A program made the position numbers and the translations under genes. Below, in pieces: positions 45,521 through 57,499 of a DNA stretch of 64,000 nt. Source of the DNA: Balaenoptera acutorostrata. Lineage: Eukaryota > Chordata > Mammalia > Artiodactyla > Balaenopteridae. The stretch is from assembly GCF_949987535.1 (NCBI RefSeq), contig NC_080068.1, positions 80,129,254 to 80,193,253 on the forward strand. The letters are read 5' to 3'. Below the pieces are notes generated by a model. The model was given only the letters and a program-made list of their open reading frames with translations, ran no database searches and had not been told where the DNA came from. How positions within the stretch are numbered: the first letter of the stretch is position 1; every line of letters starts with the position of its first letter.

Positions 45521-48500
45521 AAAGAGTGAAAACCATCAAGCAGGTGAACATCAGTGACTGTGGAGTTGGGCTCTGAGGGGCAGGTGGGTCCAATTCTACA
45601 TCATGAGAAGACAATGGGGCTGTTGCAGTATTAGGAGTGATCACAGAAGCATATGGGGGAAAAAAGAGGGATCCTGAGTGAAAAAACTCATTTTATCCTT
45701 TCTAATAACCAAGACGAAGAGATGATTAGAGCATATGAAATTTACGAGCAAAGTTGATTGCCATGTACCGCAAAGGAAGGAAAATGGATCATGAAATCCT
45801 TGGTGGAAAGTACAGGAAGAGCTGAAGTGGGCAGAACATCATTACTTATATCGGTCCCCCCTCTTCCCACCACCAAGCAGTTTGCCTGCCTCTACATCCC
45901 TCATGTGCTGCTTTACCCTCTGCCCAGATTCCCCAAGATGGTACCGCAGGATGTCACCCTGCAGGGGCTAAGAACCAAAGCCATAGTGTAACAGTGGCCA
46001 GCGTCAGCTTTTCCTGCAGTTGGAAGAAATGAGGAACACAGAGGTTTAGAAAGAAGTGCTGTCTAGAAGAGCAGGAAGAAGACACCCAAAACACAGATCC
46101 AAATACGGAATAAGACAAAAACAACGGCAGGAGGATGTAGCCAGAAGAGTGAGGAAAAGCAGATGAATCTGACTGAGAGAAAGAACAAGACAAAGCTGTC
46201 TCCCCATCCCCCTGTCAGACTGTTCAGGCTAAGCCAGCGGTTCTGAGGGCGGCCCTGCAGTCAGCAAGCGCAGTGACTCACGGGGGCTGCTGGTACCGCG
46301 CACACTGTGCAGCTCCTCTCTGCTCCGCTCAGCCCGGCACTCTGCAAGCCCCTGGAGGACAGCAGGAAAGGGGCCCAGCGGGCACAGGGGGCAGGTGAGC
46401 AGGCAGCCACGTGGAGGAGGAAGAGTCCCACACCAGCACCTCCTCCACCCTCCCCCTCCCCATTACGGAGAGCACAGGGCTCTGAGGAGGGAGCCCCAGG
46501 AAAGCCTACTGAGAATGCGCGATGGAGAGGGCTTTTGCGGAAAGGATGTTTGAAGCGTTGCTACTGTTTAGGTCACCTCTTAGCCAAAAACTATGTGAAC
46601 GGGCTACTCAAACGATCTTGGAAATGCGTTTATAACTTTTTCAAAGCTTTCCAAATGAAGAGTTTTGAGTGCTTTAAAGTCCTTGGTTAAAAATATAAAA
46701 CTCTTAACACATTTTGATTAGTTTACATTAGTCTGCCCTTAGAGAAAATGGAAATTTACTAGCCAGATTTCAACAAAAACCTTTGCACAATTGGTGAATT
46801 ACATGTGAATTAATGAGCAGCATGACTCGATGTGACCAGCAGTGCCCTTTCTGCATTTAGAGGTTGGAAGCCATCCTGTTTTCAGCCATGGCAGTGCATG
46901 CAAACTAACCACCATACTAGGCTGAACTTGGAAATCCACATCTGAATTACTGTATCACAGTCTTAAAACAATATTTAGAATGAAGTGTTTATTGTTCTCA
47001 GAAACACTGGATATCAACTTTTTAATCATCAGTATTTTTAAACTATTTTGTTTCACCTCATTTAAAACTTCTATCTTATGATAAAATTTAGTGAAAATTT
47101 TTAAATAACTATACACATAGTGGTATAAATTCAAAAGCTTTGCTAATAAGGGTTTACCACCAAAACAGTTGATTATTCACTTTAGAGGTACGAAGGCAGT
47201 TATCTATGCAGCCTAGGTTCTCGGAACATTCCTTTTTCACCTTTTGTTATCCATCTCAAATAATGACTGCTGTGGTGGCTTCATATCCTAGCTCTTACGT
47301 CTCCCTCACCCTTCTGATCATTTCTAAAGACGGCAACAAAAAAGCTTTACACAGTGGGAAGTTTCACTTCTATAAAACCAAAGGCAATTAATTCTGGGTT
47401 GATTTTTTTAAACATGACAATGCAAGGGTTTTCAGACGTCTCAAAGTAAAAAAAGAAATGACTGTCAAGAGCAAAACCGTCCCCAGTCAATTCAGACCCT
47501 GTCGCAGTAGCGTTCCCCTGCCCTGGTTCTAACTCATGACAGATCAAGGCCCCTGGAGACCCTACATCTCAGGAGAGAAGCTGAGCTGGGCTCCTGACTA
47601 CACAGATCACCTTCCTGGAAAGCGAAGCGGGACTTTCCTTGCCTTGAACCTTAATGCCGTCAGAAATGATTCCCCAAACTCACTGGAATGCAAGCTGGGT
47701 GGTGTCAACTACCTGGCCATCAGGAGGCTGAAGCCCCACCCTGACCCTGCAGGCAACCATTAGGCGGTTTCTGAACCTCTTCTCAGTTCTTCCCTCTGTA
47801 AGATGAGGTGGAAGGTAGTTTTCTAGCATGAAATAGCAGGTTCCCTCCAATCCAAGATCATTTGGAGCTATTCCAAACCCTTAGAGCAGTTTCAGTTTAA
47901 GACAATGTGGCCTGTAAAATATCTTCCCACACAGAAAGAGTCTGGATCTTAATTTGTAGAATGCTTGGTAACACTTTGACAGAGGGAAGCAGGTGGAGGG
48001 TTGGGGGTGGTCCCGGGTGTCGGCTGTAGCTGCTCCAGTTTTGAGTCTTCAGTGTCGCACCATCAGTGACAAAGTCAAAATCAACCTATGAATCCGAGCC
48101 CTATGGATCACTCATCATATATACTTAGCTGGAAGGCCCCTGTCAAATAACTCACATACGCATGCTATCATTCGGGTTAGGCAGGTTACAAAATTATGGT
48201 GGTTTGTCTTACGTCAGCTTGGCTAAGCCAGGACTACCTTTCCTTGCGTCCCCTTCCCTAGTGGTTCTAAATGAGAATCGGCTCAAAGATACGCTTGTGT
48301 GATTTTTTGGAAGGTAAAGTGATGCAAGGGACGCTCTTCTCTGAGGGTCATCAAAGTCAAGTGGGGCGACAGATACATACGAGGTGCTGAAGGTCCCAGC
48401 CCGTCCTCATCCTCCTCCGCTCTACCTCCAGGTTCTTCTCCCCAAGTTCTGACCTTGAGGGATGGCCTAGGGTAGCTCCAGGCCCACCACCAGACACTGG

Positions 48501-49390
48501 CCGTCGACGCGGAGATGGTTACTACGCGGCGGCTGCAGCTGCCTAGAGCCCCGCGTGCCCCCCGCCCCGGCCCACGTCAGCATCTGTGTGTGTTCCGCCG
48601 CTCACATGGGCCACCTGGGGACTTCTCTTGGTCTGCACACCTCCTCCCGCACCCTCCCCCCCTGCAGCTCCTCACACAGCGGTGTCTGCTCTCATTCCTG
48701 AAACAGCTCCTGCATCCCATAGCCCTCAGAGCGACTCTTCTCCCCAGATTCCCCAACCAAAACAAACACAAATCCCCAAACGGACACTGCGGTTCTATCT
48801 ACGTGTAACTCCTCAGAGGGCCCCAAACCGAGTGTTCTGCATAGAAGCTGTTTTTCTATGTGTTCTATGTCACAGCGTGCTTCCCGGGGGCTCAATGTCT
48901 TTGTCTAAGAGGGTATAAATTGTACCAAAAGACAGACAACCTCCAAGTGCACACACACGTGTGCATACAGTTGTGTGTTGGAGGAAAACATAACAGGAAA
49001 CTTTCTTAGTTTAAAACCTTGCCTCTGCGAATCCGCAGGCAGTGGTGTGAACTATGACTCTGTCCCCAGCTCAGGCACAGGCGGACTGTCCACCTGTAAT
49101 CACAGGCCTGCGTCCACCGTCCTCTCCTTCCAGCGCGGTCTCACAGCAGTGGCCGCTGGCACACACCACGGATGTGGCTGGGCTCAGCAGCCCTACTACG
49201 CACACCCGCGCAGAGGTGTGTTGCACTTGGGTAGCAATACTGGGTATGCAAGACGCCAATCCCTCAGAGATCTCACTGCTGGTCAGGCAACATTCATACC
49301 CTGACCCACAGGCGTTGACAGGGCAGTCCTTCACTCCTGGGCTGAAAAGCAGAAACCCAACGTTTAAAACAAAGAAAAAGAACACCGTAA
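45521..49390. other. Gene-proximal flank of TBC1D1, no exon recognised
   Basis: Almost 3.9 kb without a repeat I can name, which contrasts with the dense repeats to the left. It includes a C-rich run at about 46430-46475, an AT-rich block at 46680-47200 and a CpG cluster at 48500-48610. No conserved coding frame was seen. Confidence 0.5.
48500..48610. other. Small CpG cluster
   Basis: About a dozen CpG in 110 bases ('ccgtcgacgcggagatggtt', 'actacgcggcggctgcagct'), too short for a classical island. It lies about 0.8 kb beyond the inferred distal end of the TBC1D1 transcript. No promoter motif was recognised. Confidence 0.5.
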
Positions 49391-49413
49391 AAGTGCGGGC
49401 ATGAATTATTTGT

Positions 49414-49419
49414 TTTATT
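49414..49419 (-). promoter_or_regulatory. TBC1D1: Distal polyadenylation signal, TBC1D1
   Basis: AATAAA on the minus strand (plus 'tttatt'), followed downstream by a T-rich stretch ('ttctttttctttg' on the minus strand, about 49384-49370). This gives a 3' UTR of about 1.6 kb. Use of the site is inferred. Confidence 0.6.
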
Positions 49420-50731
49420 GTTTTTTACTTAATGCAGAGTCGATATTTTTGAGTAATGGTAATAAGATGCCCCAAATTCAACATTATTGAACATTTAAAC
49501 AGTAAAGTATGCAGAAAGAAGCCCTCACATGTTAACTCCTTTAAGTTGTAGCTGGTGGAACAACACAGGATAAAGGCTACTGGGCTTGTCATCATGGTTG
49601 ATGACATGGGAGACAGCAAAGAGTCCCCACTGTCAACCATTTAGGCACCAGGGGCAGTACATGTGCCTCCCTTGGAAATGTCTTGGGAGATCTAGAAAGA
49701 CTCCAGATATGAAAGCCCTTCCTTTCACCTCAGGCTTGAAAGAGACGCCCACCACGGAGGGTGTCGAAGAACTCCTGTGGAATAGAAGTAGTTACGATGA
49801 TATAGTAAAGAAACGGTTCTGCTGTCTTGGAAGTGCACTTGCTGACACGGCCCCTCTCTAACCCACCACCCGCTCCAGGAGGTCATGGGGAAGAGCCTCA
49901 CACGGTGACCAGATGACACTAGGGCCACTGAGAGCAGCCTTTTGCTGGCTGAAGGCACCGGGTCCTCATCATCCTGAGGGAGGGGGTCGCTGGGTTGTGA
50001 GTTACATTCAAAACGCACATCCCACCACAAAAAACTGCTCTCAGCTGCCGTACAGTTGATGCAATTTCAGGCCAAAAGTCTGAAGACTTTGAAAGCCCCA
50101 GAATGTCTGGGACCCCTGAAAGTCCTGACATGCAGGGCGACTTCCGCAAGGAATCCGATTCCCAAGGGGTGGAGACTCAAAGGGACACACGGTTGCGTTA
50201 CATCACACAACAGCAAAAATGAATACACGACTCTGAAATATGGATATGAAACACCACAACAAAGTAAACCTCTCAGACTCTACAACTGCAGGTCGCACGT
50301 TAGCAATACCTGGCAGAGTCTAAAAACTGGTGATTTTCCCATAAAACGTTCATCTACAATGACTGTGATCAATACTTAAGGGCTAAGCAAAAAGTATATG
50401 AAAACTATTCTTCTTAAAAGACAAACTTCATTAAATACCAAGCACAGTGATCAAACGTAAGATGTCAAATTTAAATAAATCGCTTCCGATTTTTCCCAGT
50501 GGTAATCCAGGGCTTCCACAACAAGAATGGTCAAGGGCCAACCGCACCCCTGCCGGTGACACTGAAGGTGTAAGTCACACAAACCCTCCTTGGAAGAACG
50601 AAGGGCTACATGTTGGCCAGAGGAATCATCACCTCCAGCTTCGCTGGCTTTTGAAATCCCACAGTATTATGAATGCCCTTTACAGACACAGTGATACTGA
50701 AAAAGGAAACAATAAAGAAACACAAAGGTGC

Positions 50732-50737
50732 TTTATT
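50732..50737 (-). promoter_or_regulatory. TBC1D1: Proximal polyadenylation signal candidate, TBC1D1
   Basis: AATAAA on the minus strand in 'cttgaaataaagcacc', followed by the GU-rich 'tttgtgtttc'. It lies about 290 nt after the stop codon. Alternative use with the distal site is inferred. Confidence 0.5.
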
Positions 50738-51025
50738 TCAAGTCCATGCCACCTAAATCTACTGAGTACAGTAACCGGGACCGGAGAGGGGACGTATTAG
50801 AACCTAAACAACGACGACGACACCGGGACGTTCGCCCCCTGCACTGCGAATCTTAGTTCAGAAGAACCCGTGCGCTGGCAAGCCAGTCTCCTCCCTGAGA
50901 AGCACGCTTCACGCTCCGTTCTCCCTCCGGCATCTTCATCTCTCTCAGTTAAGGCCTGGACAGCGTCAGGGCGGTGGCGACCCCGGTTCTGGAGCTGTGC
51001 TCTGGCGGGGGCTGGGCTCCTGCCG

Positions 51026-51226
51026 TCAGCGGCCCGCAGGCTCGGGCGGTGCGGGGCCAGGCTCCGGGCCGCCCAGCTCTGCCGTCTGCCCCTGGAGCCG
51101 CTCCACTGTCTGCAGCAGCGCTGACCTCTCCAGCTCCAAGGCCAGGGTCGCCTGCTTCAGCTTGCTTTCACTGGTCAGGAGCTTCTCAATGGTGGCTTCC
51201 AGGCTCTGGATCCTCCCATTAGCCAC
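51026..51226 (-). CDS. TBC1D1: TBC1D1 terminal coding exon
   Basis: The last coding exon of TBC1D1, a Rab GTPase-activating protein that restrains GLUT4 vesicle traffic in muscle and is controlled by Akt and AMPK. The exon encodes 66 residues from VANGRIQSLEATIEKLL and ends in TGA (plus 'tca', 51026-51028). The frame is joined to the previous exon in phase 0: acceptor 'cttttattctctag' on the minus strand lies right before 51226. The first codon is GTG, read here as internal Val and not as a start. The N-terminal 45 residues continue the coiled-coil with Glu/Leu-rich heptads. The last 20 residues are Gly/Pro/Glu-rich, GC-rich in DNA, and differ much from the human tail as I recall it, while the preceding part is nearly identical. 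It encodes no catalytic residues. The identification rests on recalled similarity to human TBC1D1, which fits it better than paralogue TBC1D4. Confidence 0.93.
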   Translation of the reverse strand: MANGRIQSLEATIEKLLTSESKLKQATLALELERSALLQTVERLQGQTAELGGPEPGPAPPEPAGR

Positions 51227-54200
51227 CTAGAGAATAAAAGAAATGAGAATGGAACTGCCCGGGGAGAACACGGGAGATCCACTCTGCGCTCCACCGTCCA
51301 GCCTCGAAGGCACTCTGGAGCCCTGTTCTGGCAGAGACACATCTCTCCACGTTTACTCTCAGTTCTGGCCACAGGGGAAGACTCCATTGCTCAGACTCCC
51401 TCGCAGGCGGGCTGGGCCGCCCCGAGACGCTCCAGCACCCTCTTCCCCTGTCGTGGCTACTCTGGAAGCCGCCTGTGGAGACGGCGGCTTCCCAGTGCAG
51501 AGGGAGGCCGATTCCCGAGTCACCGGCTGCAGGAGGACAGCTGTGAGACGGCCCGAGAATGCTTCGCGGAGACACGGTGCAGCGTCCGCGGTGCTGAGCC
51601 CTGGGGTCTGGAGCGTTGTTACCGCAGCACAGTCCGGCCCACTTTGACAAATACACGTATTTACAGGCACAAACTGATTTCAGACGGACCATCAGAATGG
51701 TTTGTGTGTGAAGGCCCGTGTAGTAACAGCTCTCTACTCTGAACCGTTAATACGCCCTACAGTAACAAGGACGGGCACTTCCCCGGGGACGTGTGTGGAG
51801 TGCTCAGGGCGGCCGAGCTCTGCTAAGAGGGTCGCGTGCGTGGCCTCACTGGCCACAGACGCCAGCAGTGCCCCCACTCCCACCCGTCTGCATCCTCGGC
51901 ACACAATCAGTGTCAGGCCGACCTTCCAGGTGCTCCTCTCTTGCAACGGACCCTCCTCTTCTCTCTAGTCCCCTCGGGCTGGCTTCCCAGGCAACCAGGG
52001 ACTTGGCTCCAGTGAAGCGGAGGAGCCTCCTGAGAAAAGCCCCCGCCTCTGTTGCTGTCCCCGGGCCTCCTGGCCGATTCCAGCTCTCCGCTGCATTCTC
52101 GAGGGCTCAGGCCCGGGGTCAGTAAGGCACTGCACCGGCTCGCTCATCTGCCCGGCCGTCTACGTGTCCCCGGAGATTTTAGGTGGGAAAAACGGTACGT
52201 ATTTTTTCCCTCATTTTCAAAACAAGGGAAACAGCTTCTTGAACAAGACAACACTTGTGCTAGACAGACAATTCTATGACTCAAAGCCTAGGTCTGGCTG
52301 TGACACTGAACACTCAAAACAGAAAGAAGAAAGGACTGAGATCCTAAGTCTGCCGGCTTACCGGCCAGGGGGTGGTCACACTCAGTGGGTATGTCAGAGC
52401 AGTGCTCTCCAACCCTCACACTCCTCCCACGGTCAAGGCCTGGGACAGGTCCCACCTCATCCCCTCCAGGGCCCACTCCTTCTGAAGGCCACACACTCCC
52501 AGGGGCCCCTCCCAGCTTAGCAGTGAGCTGACGCGCATGGTCATTTACTGGGCAGCATGAACGCCAGGGCTCCTCCTCAGTGAGACCGAAGCCGTCTCAC
52601 GGAAGAAAACACACCTCGCCCTGCACGTGGGTCTGGCCTCCCAAAGCACCCAGCTCACGGGCACTCAGTGACTGGTAGTGGATTATTCCAAAAATTGCGC
52701 GTCCCTTAGCATTTGGCAACATCAGACACGTCTAAGCAATCGTCATAAGTACGCTGCTGGACAAATGAGGTTAGACAGTTTAGTCTCCAGCGGCTAGACG
52801 ACATTCTTAAGTGTTCAACAAGAAAATAGATGGGGCTTTGGTATGTCCAACAACTGTATGAATGGAACAAAGCCAGGAAACAGGTCAATTTTGATACTTG
52901 GGCAGAAAAGCAAAGATTTATGTTGGAAAATTAAGTATTGCATTGAACAGCTATCCCTGGACTCTGAAAACTATTTTAAAAAAAAGAAAAAAGGGAAAAG
53001 AGGTGTGAGTCTCACAGAACTTATGTGGTCTGGCTGAAAGGAATTCCACATGACTCAGAGGGTAATGGGAAAACTATATGCAGGCACCCACAAACTGACA
53101 CACCACAATCCCTAGCCCAACTCACTCTTTGAGAGCAGCAGTGTCTTACAAATTTTGGTGGCCTCTGGCACCCAGCACAGCTGGGACCGGCATAAGCTCT
53201 AGTCTTGAATGATACCTCCAGAAGCACACAGCCACGTGGTCAAGGGAAAGATCATTCCAAGGAGAACATCTGTTGTTACCAATTACCTCTTGATGCGTTT
53301 CTTCAGAACGTAGATGTCTGAGCAGCTTTTCACAACCCCCTCTCTTCACAAAAGGGGTACGGTATCACAGGAGCAGCGCAAAATTACTTCCCCTCTTCAT
53401 CGCAAAAAAACCCACATGGTATCAGCCCAATAAAATGAACCTTTTATTTGAGCACTATCCTAACGAGACAAATGCTTCAACTTCAAATCTGAGCTTTGTT
53501 AGAAATGTTTCCATCCTGCCATACTTCAGGGACCTACTGTTTGTTTGGAAGGCATTTAAAATTACCAGCTACACTGCAGACCCTTACGTGCAAGATAAGG
53601 CTCTTCGTTCCCCGGCACCTCCCCTTCAGGTTACAGCTAAGACACCCTGGAGAAATCGTACTCAGGCATAGTTTCAGTTAGGACAGCTCAATCTTAGAGG
53701 GGAAAAAAAGCTAACTTTCGGAATGTGACTGGTAGTCAGGCCTGGGTAAGGATAGACTTTTCTTTGTTCCTCTACAGCAAATATCTACTAGGTTTCTACT
53801 GGGGTAAAAATCCCTGCTGGGGGGAATACATCTTAAGACAGGGGTTGATTTATTAAGCTCCAAAGGCTGGCCTTTCTCCCATCACTGCCAAGCTTGTGTC
53901 TGCAAAGCAGCAACTTTCTATGGAGAAAAGTAAGAGGCTTGGATCAGGATGGAAAGCTTATTCTCAGGACAGCACAGGAATACCACAGGATACACATTTT
54001 GGAAAAAATACAAATTTTTCTCCACAGCAAGCTCAAAAATAATTTTTTAAAACACCCCCTTCCCCCCCTCCACACACAATTCCTTAACAATGACAGCTTT
54101 ACCACCCATATTGACATTTAAAAAGCAGGCTGTATGGTTAGTTTATTCTATCTGATTGGTAGAGGAGTGCTACCCCCTACCCCAACAAAAAGGCATCTTT

Positions 54201-54914
54201 CTGTCCCTGTCACACAGATGAGGGAATCAGAGCAGAGCAGGTGACAGTGTGGGTGACACTGGACCCAGCAAGATCCGGCTCTCTGGACTGCGCCTCTGTG
54301 CTTGCTCCATCTCGCCCTCCTGCACGCACGGTCTGGGTCTGCCTTTCTACTCACTGTATGTCCTCATCCGCATTTACCCGTGGGTAAGACGGAAGCTTCC
54401 AGAGGGGAGAACTGTGCCCCTTCATGAACTGGATTTCTGCATTTGCACCCGGGACTCACAAGTCCTGATCACAGGCCCTGGCTTACTCTGTTAGGGAGAC
54501 CCTGTGGCACTTCCTCACTCGGTATCACTCCGTGGACCTAGCTGGGTTTCGCTCCTGAAAGCTCATGCCTTTGATCGTCTCGTCATTACTCAAAGCGCAA
54601 TCGCTGGCTATTCGGCTAATAGTACGACGGCACCCTGAACCCAAGTTCAGCTCTGGGTCTGTCTCCTGAAAGGGTTAAGTGCAGAAATAGCCTCTCAGAA
54701 AGTACCAGGACAGTCTGACCTTAGCAAAAGATAATCTGTCTGCTTCCTAACAAAAAGGAACAATTCTCCTGGGCTACCTTTGATCCCAACTACAAACAAC
54801 CAGAAGAGAAAGGGCCTACGGCCATGGGAAAACCCAGCCCGCTGGTGCCTCTGGTGAGTTAATGAACTACCAAACACTCAAGGTTCGGGAGGCTGCCTTG
54901 TAAATATGCCCTAC
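51227..54914 (-). other. TBC1D1: TBC1D1 intron (last)
   Basis: A 3.7-kb phase-0 intron with donor 'cag|gtaggg' and acceptor 'ctctag'. Mostly unique-looking sequence, with a probable L2 fragment at about 54330-54480 ('ggaagcttccagaggggaga') and A- and C-runs near 52976-52995 and 54050-54070. The 5' third (51250-52150) is GC-rich with many CpG. No exon-like frame was recognised. Confidence 0.8.
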
Positions 54915-55088
54915 CTGCAGTTGTTCAAGGAGGTCAAGGTTCTGTTTGCGTAAGCTGCTGTTGGTTTTCTCTAATCTGTCCATTCTTTGGTTGTCACTGA
55001 GAGGAGAGGAATCGATAAGTTCTTCCTGAAGCACGTGGTACTCAACTTCATAAGCTTGTAACTGTTTAGAGATGTCCATCACAAACAC
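54915..55088 (-). CDS. TBC1D1: TBC1D1 penultimate coding exon (coiled-coil)
   Basis: A 174-bp exon encoding 58 residues, from [17 protein letters not shown] to ...[10 protein letters not shown]. It follows the catalytic TBC domain and starts the C-terminal helical/coiled-coil region shared by TBC1D1 and TBC1D4. The sequence matches TBC1D1 ([25 protein letters not shown]) and not the TBC1D4 version as I remember it. Acceptor 'tgtgtgtcacag' precedes 55088 and donor 'cag|gtaggg' follows 54915; both junctions are phase 0, so a skip of this exon would keep frame. The third residue is Val (codon GTG, 55082-55080), where the TBC1D1/TBC1D4 family has Glu (VFEMDI) as I recall. That change is one base from GAG. 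No frameshift or stop. Confidence 0.95.
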
Positions 55089-55283
55089 CTGTGACACACA
55101 GAAAAGTCATCAGGCACTGAAAATGAGAAAAATCACACACACACACACACACGTGACCACGTCGACGGGTGCCCACGAAGCACCTACTCTGTGCCTGATA
55201 CTATTAGTGATAAACAAGGAAAACTCTCTGCACTGAGAAGGGAATAATTTTACTTGGGAAGAGAGGATTTAAGAAGCATTTGG

Positions 55284-55670
55284 GGGGACTTCCCTGGTGG
55301 TCCAGTGGTAAAGAATCCGCCTTACAATGCAGGGGATGCGGGTTCGATCCCTGGTTGGGGAAATAAGATCCCACAGGCCGCGGGGCAACTAAGCCCGCCC
55401 ACCTCAACTACTGAGCTGGCATGCCTCAACTAGAGAGCCTGTGTGACGCAAACTACAGAAGCCCACGCGCTCTGGAGCCCGCGCGCCACAACTAGAGAGA
55501 GAAAACCCGCACGCCACAGCTAGAGAGGAGCCCACGCACCACAATGAAGAGCCCATGCGCCGCAACGGAAGATCCCGTGTGCCACAACAAAGATCTCGTG
55601 TGCCACAACCAAGACCCAATGCAGCCAAAAATAAATTAAATAAATAAATAATATAATAAATTTTTTAAAA
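55284..55670 (+). mobile_element. CHR-type SINE, expanded form
   Basis: Starts 'gggacttccctggtggtcca' and is flanked by 'aagaagcatttgg' (55271-55283 and 55671-55683). At 387 bp it is the longest copy here. The body holds extra repeats of the 'cgtgtgccacaacaaagatc' type. It is antisense to TBC1D1 in the intron. Confidence 0.93.
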
Positions 55671-56699
55671 AAGAAGCATTTGGAAATAAACCAAAGGTAA
55701 CAGTAAGTGTAGGTCTCTGATACTCATTTTTCAAAAGCCAAAACCTTCTTTTTTAAAATGCTTATAAGAGTTTATTTTTACTTCTTATTTCAGTACTTAG
55801 ATCATTTTTCTCTGAAAATTCTATTAGATTAGATACACAACTATGGGTCAAAGAGAGAATAAAACAAAACAAAAGAAACACAGCCCCATTTGCCCAGTCA
55901 CCAGGTCAAAGTTTAATTATAGTTCAGTTGGATTTTCAGAGTTACAAGAACAGCTAAGTAATGGAACTGTTTACTAAAAAACCCTATTCTGCACATAAGA
56001 TATGCAGAAATGAGCCAAAACCCAAATGTCACCCACATAGATGAGTGAATACAAAACAATGCCTGAGTTGCCTTCCTTTCCATAATAGTAACAGTCATGA
56101 AAAAAAACCGCTCGTGTGAAAAACAACCCCAAAGTGCACAAGTGAGTGAGCTGTGCATATCTGTACTTTCTCTTGATGAGTGAAGTGAGCTGGATGGAGG
56201 CTGGGACGATGAGGGGTCAGAAGGCAGAGGCCGCTGCTGCCCCAGGCGTGAAACCCCGGCGTGGATCTGAGAATTCAGTCACCACATAAAAAAAGCCAGA
56301 TCAGAACACACATTTAAAGAATGAAATTACTCTTTATAACAGCAGAAACTAACTCTTCACAGCATTTCCTTAAGAAAGAAATTCCAACACAGTTAAAATC
56401 AATGAAAAATTCATTTCCCTTGATGGTACCCTATTAGCATTCAAACACGAATCAGTCCCATCTTTCCTGAAGTCAATTTTCAAAAACCACGTTTACTTTC
56501 TCACCATTCCCAGAAATCTTATTTTCTCTTCCAATCTTATTTTCTCTTCCTTGAGATTAATTTTTCAGCTTCCTGGTTTTCAATTTAATTCAATGACTAA
56601 TACTAATTAGGCACAAAAGTCACCATAGGCCAAAAAAGTAATACACGTTGTATTTGTGACGTGCGTGCGTGTTTGTGTGTGGAGTTGACTGCATTGATC

Positions 56700-56960
56700 G
56701 GATTCTCTGCTGTCCCTCAGAGCTACTGTGAGCTGGCAGGGATTATCATCTCTATTCTACAGTCAAGAAAACTGACTCAGAAGCTTTCAGTCAGCCCTTG
56801 AATGGGGGCTTGGCTGGCGACTCCCCGAATGACCCTGAGCAAGTTACTTGACCTTTCCTGGCCTCAGTTCCCAGCCTCCACCACATGGAGGTGGTAACAC
56901 CTACTTGACAGCATAGCTGTGGGGAATCATGAGACACAGGCCTGGCAAGCTGAGTTGGTG
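56700..56960. mobile_element. Two MIR fragments, opposed
   Basis: 56740-56790 resembles antisense MIR ('cagtcaagaaaactgactca'). From about 56820, 'gaccctgagcaagttacttg' and 'acctttcctggcctcagttc' are sense MIR. Boundaries are approximate. Confidence 0.6.
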
Positions 56961-57499
56961 CCCTAACTTAGCTATGGGATCTGCTCCCACACAGCTGTCA
57001 CAAAACCCCTTCCATCCAACCTTGTGCTGCAGCAAAATGACAAAGGATGCCACACCATGGAACTTCTGAACAGCTCAGAGTAAAGACCACACACATTAAA
57101 CCGAGATTGCTGTGGCATTAGTGTGTAATAATAAACACAGTGCGGGATAAATGTCACACACACACTTTTTTTCTTCCACAGAGGTTTTTAAATGAGCTCC
57201 TAACCTGGAAAACCTGGGGACAAAACCTCTGGCCTTTGCTCCAGATGGATGGGCAGCTATGGTTAATGGCTCTCAGCTGTGCATAGAGCGGAGGGATTTA
57301 TTAATCCCCAGGAACCATCCTGGGTCACAATCATCTCTGCTCAACTGCATCATTACCTCCTGGCTGCCAAAACACACACACGGCCCTTGCAGCCGTGCCT
57401 GGGAATTTATTTCCGACCATAGCAGCATATGGCTGGCGGTGACAGGAGCGCCCTGGTCCTCAAATGACGCTTTCTCACGTTGCTGTATAGTCTTCATAA

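Larger units (their letters stand above)
49400..51025 (-). other. TBC1D1: TBC1D1 3' UTR (inferred extent)
   Basis: Sequence after the stop at 51026-51028 up to the distal AATAAA. No repeat element was recognised within it, which fits an mRNA 3' end better than intergenic DNA here. The true end needs transcript evidence. A proximal AATAAA at 50737-50732 would give a UTR of about 0.3 kb. Confidence 0.6.
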
